From Streptomyces sp. NBC_01283 (GTDB lineage Bacteria > Actinomycetota > Actinomycetes > Streptomycetales > Streptomycetaceae), in assembly GCF_041435335.1 (NCBI RefSeq), contig NZ_CP108430.1, positions 4,309,501 through 4,373,500 of the forward strand: a stretch of 64,000 nucleotides of DNA. The letters run 5' to 3'. Under the pieces are notes generated by a model. That model saw only the letters and a program-made list of their open reading frames with translations, did not search any database and was not told where the DNA came from. Position numbers and translations under genes: made by a program. This document shows, one piece after another, positions 43,719-52,600 of the stretch (the first letter of the stretch is position 1; each line of letters starts with the position of its first letter).

Positions 43719-44624
43719 ATGACCCCAACTGCCGTACGGCTCACCGCCGTCCACCGCCGCTACCGCGATGTGACCGCCCTCGACGGCGTCGACCTCGCGA
43801 TACGTGCCGGTACCTTCACCGCGATCATGGGCCCCTCCGGCTCCGGCAAGTCGACGCTGCTGCAGTGCGCCGCCGGACTCGACCGGCCGACGTCCGGGAC
43901 GGTCGAGGTGGGCGGCACGGAGCTGACGGGGCTGAGCGAGCGGCGGCTGACCCTGCTGCGGAGGGACCGCATCGGCTTCGTCTTCCAGTCCTTCAACCTC
44001 ATCCCCTCACTGACCGCCGCCCAGAACGTCGCCCTGCCGCTGCGGCTCGCGGGGCGCAGGCCCTCGCGCACGGAGGTGGGGGACGCGCTGGGCCGGGTGG
44101 GCCTCGCCGAGCGCGCCCGGCACCGGCCGGGTGAGCTTTCGGGTGGCCAGCAGCAGCGGGTGGCGCTGGCGCGGGCACTCGTCACACGCCCCGCGGTGCT
44201 GTTCGGCGACGAGCCGACGGGGGCGCTGGACACGACGACCAGCCGCGAAGTCCTTTTGCTGCTGCGGGAGTTGGTGGACGGGGAGGGCCAGACGACCGTG
44301 ATGGTCACGCACGATCCCGTGGCGGCGTCGCATGCGGACCGGGTGGTTTTCCTGGTGGACGGAAGGGTCTCCGACGAGGTTCTCGCGCCGGATGCGGGGG
44401 AGGTGGCTCGGCGGATGGCGGGGCTTGAGTTGGTGAGTGGGGGGTCTCGGGGTGCCCGTTCGGAGGGCGCGGGTGACGGTGGCGGTGGCGGGCGTTCCGT
44501 ACGTGACGGCGCCGGTGCCGGTGACGGTGGCGGTGGTGGGCGTTCCCTACGTGACGGCGCCGGTGGCGGTGGCGGGCGTTCCGGGGGTGTGGGTTCTGAG
44601 TCGGCCGTCGTGGGTGGTCGGTGA
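43719..44624 (+). CDS. ABC transporter ATP-binding protein (MacB/LolD type)
   Basis: A 301-aa ATPase paired with the FtsX-like permease that follows. Walker A is GPSGSGKST (38-46), the Q-loop is FVFQSFNLIPSLTA, the signature is LSGGQQQRVALA and Walker B is VLFGDEPTGALD, with the switch His in VTHDP. The last ~60 residues form a Gly/Arg/Asp-rich tail encoded by a 48-bp tandem repeat and are not part of the ATPase fold. Its stop overlaps the permease start (TGATG). Substrate unknown. Confidence 0.92.
   Translation: MTPTAVRLTAVHRRYRDVTALDGVDLAIRAGTFTAIMGPSGSGKSTLLQCAAGLDRPTSGTVEVGGTELTGLSERRLTLLRRDRIGFVFQSFNLIPSLTAAQNVALPLRLAGRRPSRTEVGDALGRVGLAERARHRPGELSGGQQQRVALARALVTRPAVLFGDEPTGALDTTTSREVLLLLRELVDGEGQTTVMVTHDPVAASHADRVVFLVDGRVSDEVLAPDAGEVARRMAGLELVSGGSRGARSEGAGDGGGGGRSVRDGAGAGDGGGGGRSLRDGAGGGGGRSGGVGSESAVVGGR
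44475..44582 (+). repeat. 48-bp tandem repeat in the ATPase tail
   Basis: Two nearly identical 48-bp units (44475-44522, 44523-44570) and a partial third encode the peptide DGGGGGRSVRDGAGAG and variants. It extends the ATPase C-terminus. Confidence 0.75.
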
Positions 44625-46765
44625 TGTTCCTCGCCTCCCTCCGCACCCGCTGGGCGGGACTCCTCGGCGCGTTCGTCGCCGTCGCGCTCGGCGTGGCGCT
44701 CACCGCCGCGATGGGGCTCGGGCTCGCCTCGACGTTCGGCGCCCCGGAGCGGGAACCCGTGCGGTTCGCCGGGTCACCCGTCGTCGTCATGGGGCAGAAC
44801 ACCCTGACCGTCCCGGTAGAACGCGGCCCCGACACCGCACACGCATCAAAGCCGCTCGCTCATCCACACCCTGTGGATATCGAACTTCTGCGCGACCTGC
44901 GCCGCCTCGGTCCCGTCCGTCTGGACGGGGCGAAAAGGGATGCGGTGGGCGTGGATGCCCCGGTTGGGGACGTAAGGAAAGTCGTCGGCGACCGGGCGCG
45001 CGTCCTCACTGGAGCCGAGCGGCGGCTCGCCGATCCGGAGCCGGAGCGGGACGCGCAGGCCTTGGTGGCGGTGAACTCCTTCCTGGGGACGGCGGGCGGG
45101 GTGTCCGCGTTCGTGTCCGTCTTCGTCACCGCGTCCACCTTCGCCTTCGTCGTGGCGTTGCGGCGCCGCGAGTTCGGGCTGCTGCGGATGGCCGGAGCGA
45201 CGCCGGGCCAGGTCCGCAGGATGCTGCTCGCGGAGGCGCTCACGGTGGGGGCCGTGGCCTCCGGCGTCGGGTGTCTGCTGGGGGCCTGGGGCGCGCCGGT
45301 GCTCGCCGACGCACTGGTGGACGCGGAGATCGCTCCGGAGTGGTTCGCGATCGGCGGGGCGGTCTGGCCGTACCACCTCGCTTTCTGGGTCGGCGTGACG
45401 GTGGCCTTCTCCGGGGCGTGGACCGCCTCGCGGCGGGCGGGGCGCGTGGGTCCCGTCGAGGCACTGCGGGACGCGTCCGTCGATACCGGCGTCATGCCGT
45501 GGAGCCGGCGGATCGTGGGCGGCACGCTGCTCGCGGCGGGCGTCGGACTGCTGGGCTGGACCCTGTGGACCGACCCGTCCGCGCTGATGAAGCGGAAGAC
45601 GTACACGACCCAGCCGATGATCCTGATCACCGCGCTCGCCGCGCTCACGCCCCTTCTCGTACGTCCTGTCCTGCGCGCCGTCCGGCTGCCGGGCGCGATC
45701 GGGCTCCTGGTCCGCGAGAACTCCGCCGCGTCCGTGCGGCGCACGGCGGCTGTCGCCGCGCCGGTCCTGGTGACGGTGGCCCTGGCGGGTTCGCTGCTGG
45801 GCTCGGCGGAGACGGCGGGCGAGGCGCGGGCCGCGGAGGCGCGGCAGCGCACTGGGGCTGAACTGGTGCTGACGGGCGATGAGTTGAGCCGCACGGAGAG
45901 GGTGGAGCCGGCGGAGCAGGTGGAGGGGGTGCGGGTGGCCGCGTCGTCCGCTTCCACTGCCGTGTTCGTACGGGAGGAAGGCACGGCGCTGATCCGGTCG
46001 GAGGCGCGGGCCGTGAGCGATCCGGCCGCGTTCGCCTCGGTCTCGCGGCTTCCGGTGGTGGCGGGGGACGTACGCGATCTCGACGACCGCTCGATCGTCG
46101 TCAACGAGGAGTGGGAGCGGCGGCGGGTCGGCGAGTGGGTCGACGTGTGGCTCGGGGACGGCAGGGCCGTGCGGCTGCGGATCGTCGCGGTGCTGGCGCG
46201 GGGTACCGGTGACAACGGGGCGTACGTCACGTCGGCGAACGGGGCTGCCGCTGTGGTGGACCGTGTTGACGTGGGGCTACGGGATGGGGCGGACCGGGGT
46301 GCGGTGGCGGGGGCGCTGCGGGAGCGGGTCGGTGACGCGGGGCTTCGGGTCCGCACGGCGGAGGAATGGCTGACGGACACGCACCCGGCGACGAAGCCGC
46401 AGACGCGGCTGGGGCTGGGGCTGCTGCTGGGTATCGCGTTGGTCTACACGTCCATCTCCCTGGCCGGAACACTGCTGATGGCCACATCGGTACGGGGCCC
46501 TGAGCTCCGCTCGCTGCGAATGGCCGGGGCCACGCGGGGCCAGGTGCGCCTGGTGATCGCCGGGGAGGCCCTGCTGGCGGTGGCCGTGGGCACGGTCCTT
46601 GGCCTGGCGGTGACCCTCCTCAACCTGGCCGCACTGACCGCGGCCCTGACCCGCCTGTCGGCACCGGCGGCGATGACGGTGCCGTGGGACATGGTGGGGC
46701 TGGCCGCGGGGGTCTGCGCGGTGGTGGGGGTGGGGTCGGGGGTACTGGGGGTACGACGGCGCTGA
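44624..46765 (+). CDS. FtsX-like ABC transporter permease
   Basis: A 713-aa permease with two FtsX/MacB-core units. A first membrane helix (about 10-35) is followed by a short extracellular part. Three helices around 150-260, a further set near 315-395, a second extracellular domain (about 400-590) and three last helices complete it. Each FtsX unit has the conserved LRMAGATPGQVRRMLLAE or LRMAGATRGQVRLVIAGE motif. With the preceding ATPase it probably forms a mechanotransmission-type exporter or bacitracin-like resistance pump. A GTG one codon upstream is possible. Confidence 0.9.
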   Translation: MFLASLRTRWAGLLGAFVAVALGVALTAAMGLGLASTFGAPEREPVRFAGSPVVVMGQNTLTVPVERGPDTAHASKPLAHPHPVDIELLRDLRRLGPVRLDGAKRDAVGVDAPVGDVRKVVGDRARVLTGAERRLADPEPERDAQALVAVNSFLGTAGGVSAFVSVFVTASTFAFVVALRRREFGLLRMAGATPGQVRRMLLAEALTVGAVASGVGCLLGAWGAPVLADALVDAEIAPEWFAIGGAVWPYHLAFWVGVTVAFSGAWTASRRAGRVGPVEALRDASVDTGVMPWSRRIVGGTLLAAGVGLLGWTLWTDPSALMKRKTYTTQPMILITALAALTPLLVRPVLRAVRLPGAIGLLVRENSAASVRRTAAVAAPVLVTVALAGSLLGSAETAGEARAAEARQRTGAELVLTGDELSRTERVEPAEQVEGVRVAASSASTAVFVREEGTALIRSEARAVSDPAAFASVSRLPVVAGDVRDLDDRSIVVNEEWERRRVGEWVDVWLGDGRAVRLRIVAVLARGTGDNGAYVTSANGAAAVVDRVDVGLRDGADRGAVAGALRERVGDAGLRVRTAEEWLTDTHPATKPQTRLGLGLLLGIALVYTSISLAGTLLMATSVRGPELRSLRMAGATRGQVRLVIAGEALLAVAVGTVLGLAVTLLNLAALTAALTRLSAPAAMTVPWDMVGLAAGVCAVVGVGSGVLGVRRR

Positions 46766-46820
46766 GGCATGAGTCAGCTCCGCCCGCCGCCAAGCGACCC
46801 GCACCGCTCCGCCCGCCGCT

Positions 46821-46844
46821 GAGGCCGAGGCCGAGGCCGAGGCC
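46821..46844. repeat. GAGGCC hexanucleotide, four tandem copies
   Basis: Four exact copies followed by variants AAGCC and AAGGCC, in the 96-bp gap between convergent permease and nitrilase genes. Confidence 0.6.
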
Positions 46845-46861
46845 AAGCCAAGGCCAAGGCC

Positions 46862-47701
46862 CTAGCTGTCGCCGCCCTCATCGATGAGGCGTCGTACCTC
46901 CCGGTCGACCAACCCCAGTCGCGCCTCGGCGACAAGCGGCACCGCCCGCCGCTGCCGCCGAGCCTCGTGGACGTCGATGTCGACGGTCACCAGACCCGGC
47001 TCCCACTTCGGCGCCTGCGCGACGACCGTGCCCCGCGGGTCCACCGCCCGCGAACCGCCCCAGAACGAAGCCCCGTTCTCGTTACCGACCCGGTTCACGA
47101 ACACCACCCAGCACTGGAGCATGCGGGCCGTGTAGGAGAGAAGGGTGTCCCAGTACAGGCCCGTGTCCATCGCCTCCGGATCCAGGCTCGCCGCGCTGTT
47201 CGTGGGGACGACGATGACCTCGGCGCCGTCCTGCACGGCCAGCCACGGAAGCACCGGCTGCCACGCGTCGTTGCAGACGAGCGTCGCGGCGCGGCCGTGC
47301 CCGCCCGGCAGGTCGTACGCACGCAGGTGCTGACCGGGGCTGACATGCTTGCGCTCCTCCCAGGCCAAGTAGTTCGGCAGGTACAACTTCCGGTGGGCAT
47401 GGAGGAGTTGGCCGTCCGCGTAGTACGCGGACGTGTTGTACGCGCGCAGACTCGTGTGCTCGTGCAGGCCGACGATGACGTCGGGACCGGCGGTGGAGAG
47501 TTCCATGAGGCGGCGGTCCGTCGCTTCCACCGACGTGTCCTGCGCCAGGCCGCCCAAGTGGTACCCGTGCAGACTCAGCTCGGGGAAGACGACGAGGTCG
47601 GCGCCCTGCGCCGCCGCCTGGCCGATCTGGTCCCGGGCCTCCGCGAGGTTCTCGTCCACCTCGCCGAGGACACAGTCGGTCTGCGCAAGGGCCACTCTCA
47701 T
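46862..47701 (-). CDS. Carbon-nitrogen hydrolase (nitrilase superfamily)
   Basis: A 279-aa amidase of the nitrilase superfamily. The Glu-Lys-Cys triad is clear: Glu41 in PELSLHG, Lys105 in HRKLYLP and Cys143 in LVCNDAW. The ATG at 47701 gives the usual length for a single-domain member. The substrate may be an amide, a carbamoyl compound or a nitrile and cannot be told from the sequence. It is divergent from the DNA polymerase gene. Confidence 0.92.
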   Translation of the reverse strand: MRVALAQTDCVLGEVDENLAEARDQIGQAAAQGADLVVFPELSLHGYHLGGLAQDTSVEATDRRLMELSTAGPDVIVGLHEHTSLRAYNTSAYYADGQLLHAHRKLYLPNYLAWEERKHVSPGQHLRAYDLPGGHGRAATLVCNDAWQPVLPWLAVQDGAEVIVVPTNSAASLDPEAMDTGLYWDTLLSYTARMLQCWVVFVNRVGNENGASFWGGSRAVDPRGTVVAQAPKWEPGLVTVDIDVHEARRQRRAVPLVAEARLGLVDREVRRLIDEGGDS

Positions 47702-47847
47702 GGCTCCGAGCCTCGCAGCGCCGGGCGCCCCTCGCATGTCGGGGCATCCAGGCGTGGGGCGCCCCATGCCCCTCCGGGCCGGACCCGCAGCGCCGGAGCC
47801 ACCCCCGCTCCCCCCAGCCCCGCCCCCGTAACAAGCCCTCCGCCGCA

Positions 47848-47865
47848 TTGTCAGTGCCTGCTGAC
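47848..47865. promoter_or_regulatory. Small inverted repeat upstream of the DNA polymerase gene
   Basis: TGTCAG-N6-CTGACA lies 12 bp before the polymerase ATG. TTGTCA here could serve as -35. Whether it is an operator is unknown. Confidence 0.35.
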
Positions 47866-47877
47866 ACACTCGACCGC

Positions 47878-49599
47878 ATGACCGAAAGGTGGGCCCTCGC
47901 CGCCACCGAGGCCGGCGGCGCCACCCTCGCCCCCCTCGGGGAGGACGGCCTGCCCTCGGGCCCGGTCCGGCACGAGCCGGACCTCGCCAAGGCCGTGCGC
48001 GACAGACCCGACGCGAGCCGCTGGGTCTGGCGGTCCACCGCCGAGATCTATCCCGCGCTGCTCGCGGCGGGCGTCCGGGTGAACCGGTGCTACGACATCG
48101 AGGACGCCGAGCTGCTCCTCCTCGGTCACGAGGGCCGCCTCGGCGAGCCCCGCTCGGCCGCGGCGGCCTGGGCACGGCTGCACAACGCCCCGGTCCCGTC
48201 CGACCCTCCCCCCAGAGCCGCCGCTCCCGGCGCCCAGGACTCCCTCTTCGAGCCCTCCCCCGTGACATCGCTGCCCTTCGACGCCCTCCTGGAGGTGTAT
48301 GCCGCGCAGCAGCGAAGACACGGGGCCGCCGAGCACCCCGGCAGGATGCGGCTGCTCACGGCGGCCGAGTCGGCCGGCATGCTGGTGGCCGCCGAGATGA
48401 ACGTGGCGGGCCTGCCCTGGCGCGCCGACGTCCACCACGCCCTGCTCACCGAACTCCTCGGCGAGCGGTACGCGGGCGGCGGCAGGAACGCGGGCGCGTC
48501 CGAACCGCGCCGCCTGGCCGAGCTCGCCGACGAGATCTCCGCCGCCTTCGGCCGCCGTGTCCGCCCCGACCTGCCGAACGACGTCATCAAGGCCTTCGCC
48601 CAGGCCGGGATCAGGATCAAGTCCACCCGCCGCTGGGCACTGGAGGAGATCGACCATCCGGCCGTGCGGCCCCTCATCGAGTACAAGAAGCTGTATCGGA
48701 TCTGGACGGCGCACGGCTGGAGCTGGCTCCAGGACTGGGTGCGCGACGGCCGCTTCCGGCCCGAGTACACCCCGGGCGGCACCGTCAGCGGCCGCTGGAC
48801 CACGAACGGCGGCGGCGCGCTGCAGATCCCCAAGATCATCCGTCGTGCGGTGGTGGCCGACCCCGGCTGGCGGCTCGTGGTCGCCGACGCCGACCAGATG
48901 GAGCCGCGGGTCCTCGCCGCGATCTCCCGCGACCGGGGCCTGATGGAGGTGGCCGGCAGCCACGAGGACCTCTACACGCGCCTCTCGGACCGCGCGTTCT
49001 CCGGCGACCGCGACCACGCCAAGATCGCACTCCTCGGTGCCGTGTACGGGCAGACGTCGGGCGACGGCCTGAAGAACCTGGCGGCGCTGCGCCGCAGATT
49101 CCCCGCCGCGGTCGCGTACGTCGACGACGCGGCGAAGGCGGGCGAGGAGGGCCGGCTCGTACGGACCTGGCTGGGCCGGACGAGCCCGCCGGCGGCCGTC
49201 GCGGAGGACTTCGACGAGGCGGGCATCCCGCAGCCGCCGGAGGAGTCCGCCGAACTAACCTCCCAGGACGGCGAGTTCACTCCTGGGTACGCATCCAGCA
49301 ACACCCGGGCCCGCGGCCGTTTCACCCGTAACTTCGTCGTCCAGGGCAGCGCCGCCGACTGGGCGCTGCTGATGCTGGCCGCGCTGCGGCAGTCCATCGC
49401 CGCGGCCGGTCTCCGTGCCGAGCTGGTCTTCTTCCAGCACGACGAGGTCATCGTGCACTGCCCGCAGGAGGAGGCCGAGACGGTCACGGCGGCGATCCGC
49501 GCGGCCGGAGACCTGGCGGGACGCATCACGTTCGGCGAGACCCCGGTGCGCTTCCCGTTCACCGTCGCCGTGGTGGAGTGCTACGCGGACGCGAAGTAG
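47878..49599 (+). CDS. Family A DNA polymerase-like protein (bifunctional 3'-5' exonuclease/polymerase annotation)
   Basis: A 573-aa actinobacterial PolA-like protein, much shorter than Pol I. No 5' nuclease domain is present and the N-terminal ~160 residues are a diverged exonuclease-like region. Polymerase motif A is VVADADQMEPRVLAA, motif B is RDHAKIALLGAVYGQTSG with the nucleotide-binding Lys, and motif C is VFFQHDEVIVHC with the catalytic Asp. All polymerase acids are kept. No ribosome-binding site is seen, so it may be leaderless. A repair or translesion role is likely. Confidence 0.88.
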   Translation: MTERWALAATEAGGATLAPLGEDGLPSGPVRHEPDLAKAVRDRPDASRWVWRSTAEIYPALLAAGVRVNRCYDIEDAELLLLGHEGRLGEPRSAAAAWARLHNAPVPSDPPPRAAAPGAQDSLFEPSPVTSLPFDALLEVYAAQQRRHGAAEHPGRMRLLTAAESAGMLVAAEMNVAGLPWRADVHHALLTELLGERYAGGGRNAGASEPRRLAELADEISAAFGRRVRPDLPNDVIKAFAQAGIRIKSTRRWALEEIDHPAVRPLIEYKKLYRIWTAHGWSWLQDWVRDGRFRPEYTPGGTVSGRWTTNGGGALQIPKIIRRAVVADPGWRLVVADADQMEPRVLAAISRDRGLMEVAGSHEDLYTRLSDRAFSGDRDHAKIALLGAVYGQTSGDGLKNLAALRRRFPAAVAYVDDAAKAGEEGRLVRTWLGRTSPPAAVAEDFDEAGIPQPPEESAELTSQDGEFTPGYASSNTRARGRFTRNFVVQGSAADWALLMLAALRQSIAAAGLRAELVFFQHDEVIVHCPQEEAETVTAAIRAAGDLAGRITFGETPVRFPFTVAVVECYADAK

Positions 49600-49639
49600 C
49601 CCCGCCCACGAGCAGATTCCCCCGGCCCGGGGGGGGGCT

Positions 49640-52600
49640 TCAGTCCGTCGCCGACGAACCCGCGAGCAAGCTCTTCAGCTCGTCGACCACCTCGCTGCTG
49701 TCCGTGCCGTCCAGCGACGCGAGCGCCGACTTCCACTGCTCGTACGCCTCTTCGGCTCGCCCCTCCGCGTACAGCAGAAGCCCCCGCTGGTGGCGGGCCA
49801 GACCCGCCATGTGGGCGTCGGCCCGCTGCTCCGCACGCTCCAGGAGGTCGGCGCACTCGCGTCCCGCGTCCTGTGTGCGGGACGTCTCGCGCAGGGCGCG
49901 GACGATACCGAGGCGCACCTTGGACTCGTTGTGCCAGTCCTCGGCCACGCCATGGATGCGCAGGCTCTCCTCGAAGTGCCTGAGCGCCACGTCCGGTTCG
50001 TCGAGCGCGAGGTGGGCGTTGCCCATGTCGCAGTGGACCTCCTGCCGCAGACCCGCGTGCCCGAGGGTCTCGCCGATCGCCAGGCTCCGCTCGTAGTAGG
50101 AGATCGCGGCGCGCGCGTCGGTGTGCTCGTAGACGTTGCCCAGGGTGCTGAGGGCGAACGCCTCGCTCAGCGGGTCGTCCATGGCCTTGGCGAGGTCCAG
50201 GCTGTGGCGCAGGGCCTCGGCCGACTCCTCGTAGCGGCCGAGCGCTTCGAGGAGGAGGCCGCGGTTGATGACGCCGCGGTGGACGCACGACATGCGGCCG
50301 AGCTTCTGCCACAGGTCGAGGGCCTCGTCGATCAGGTCGAGCGCCGTGCTGCTGCGCCCCGAAACGTAGTTGAGCCCCGCGAGGTCGGTGAGGGCCTGGG
50401 CCTCGGCCGCGGTGTCCTTCCAACGGCGGGCCGCGGTCACCGCGAGCCGGTTGAGAAGGCCCGCCTCGGCGAGCCGCCCACGGCGCTTGAGGTACGAGAA
50501 GAAACACCGGACCAGCGCGGGCAGGAGGGCGGATTCGCGGCCGTGGCGTTCGGCGAGGGCGATGACGTTGGCAAGCTCGGTGTCGCCCCAGGCGAAGGCG
50601 TCGTCGGTGGACATCGGCGGTACGGGGGGAACGGGGCAGGGGTGGGCGGGGGCGTCGGGGGCGAGGCCTGGTGCGCCGGCCTCAAGGCCGGGACTGCCGT
50701 CGGCCGTGGGCTGTTTGGGCAGCAGACCGTCCGGGAGGTCGCCGAGGCGGTCGTCGCGGTCGAGTCCCTCCGGCATGATCGCGAGCAGGGTCTGCCGTGC
50801 CGACTCCGCGTACCACCGCAGCGCCGATTCCACGACGTCCGCCGCTCCCGCCCCGTCCTGGTGGGCCGCCTCCCGGGCGAAGTCGCGTACGAGATCGTGC
50901 GGGGCATAGCGGCCGTAGGCCGTCTCGTCGAGCAGCGCCACGTCGACGAGCCGGTCGAGTGCGGCCCCCGCGCGCCATTCCTCCACGCCCAACAGGCGGG
51001 CTACGAGCGGTACTCCGTACGCCGGAAGGTCCAGCGCGCCGATCGCGGCGAGGGCGGCTGCCGCGTCCCTGTCGGACTCGCGCTCGGCCGTACGCAGCGC
51101 GTCCAGGGCCACGGCGAGCGAGCGCCGGACGCTCAGGTCGTCGTGTTCCAGGTGGTGCAGGCGTCCACCGCTGACGGTGAGGAGTTCGGCGAGGGCGTCG
51201 GGCGTGAGTGCACGGCGGGCGGCGAGACGGGCGGCGATGATCCGCAGGGCCAGCGGCAGGCGGCCCGCGAGTTCGACCAAGGGGTGCCCCTCGTCGAGCC
51301 CCGCGCGCCCGGAGACGGCGCGCAGCAGGGCGACGCTGTCCCCCTCGGAGAGCGGCTCCAGCGGGAAACGTCCGGCACCGTCGAGCGCGGTGAGCGGGGA
51401 ACGGCTGGTGACGATGACCGCACAGCCGGTCCCCGCGGGCAGCAGCGGGCGTACCTGAGCGGCGGTCGCCGCGTCGTCCAGGACCAGCAGGGTGCGGGTG
51501 GGCGCGAGCAGCGAACGGAGCAAGGCGGCTGCGGCGTCCGGGTGTTCGGGGCTGTGACTCGACTCGATCCCGAGGTCCCGCAGCAGGGCGGCGAGTGCCT
51601 GGCCGGGCGTGAGGGGCGTCATCCCGGGGGTGGCTCCGCGCAGATTGACGTAGAGCTGCCCATCGGGGAAATGCTCACGCAGGCGGTGCGCCACGTGCAG
51701 GGCAAGGGCACTCTTCCCCACACCGGCCATGCCGGACAGGACGGCTACGGGGGGTGTGGTGCCGGGGGGTGTGGTGCCGGGAGGGGTGGTGCTGGGGGGC
51801 GTGGCGCCGGGGGGCGTGGTGCCGGGGGGCGTGGGGTCGACCTCCTGGTCGGGCGCGTCGCCATCGCCACCGGCGCGGGCGGTGTCGACGACCTGGTCGG
51901 GCGCGTCGCCATCGGCACCGGCGCGCTGCCCGGCCAGGAGCCGCGCGAGTGACCTCACCACTTCCTCGCGTCCGGTGAAGTGGGGCGGGGACGGGGGGAG
52001 TTGGGCGGGACGGGTGGATATGCGTGCGGGTGTGGGGGTGGCGGAGGCGGGGCTGGCAGGGGCGGGGCCTGAGGGGGCGGAACCTGCGGGGGCGGAACCT
52101 GCGGGCGCGGAGCCCGCCGCGGCAGAACCTGCCGGGGCGGAACCTGCGGGCGCGGAGCCCGCCGCGGCAGAACCTGCCGGACCTGGGCCTGCGGGGGCAG
52201 AGCCCGCCGGAGCAAAGCCACCAGGGTCGAACCCCTCCGGGGTAGAGGCCGCCGGAGCACTGCCTTCGGAGGCGGAGCCTGCCGGGCCGGAACCTGCCGG
52301 AGCAGAGCCTTCGGAGGGGGAGCCTCCTGAAGAGGGGGAGCCTCCTGAAGCAGAACCCGCCGAAGCGGGACCCACCGAAGCGGGACTTGCCGATGCAGGG
52401 CCCGCCGGAACAGACACGCGGGCGCCCGCTGGGCCAGCCCCTAGAGCTGAGCCCTCCGAAGCGCCCCCTGGGTCGGACCCCGTCGGACGAGCACCCTCCG
52501 CGGCACTCCCCGAAGCGCACCGCGCCAAAGCGGACCGCGCCAAAGCACCCCCCGAAGCGGGCCCCTGAGCGACCCCATCCGAAGCAGCCCCCTCCGAACG

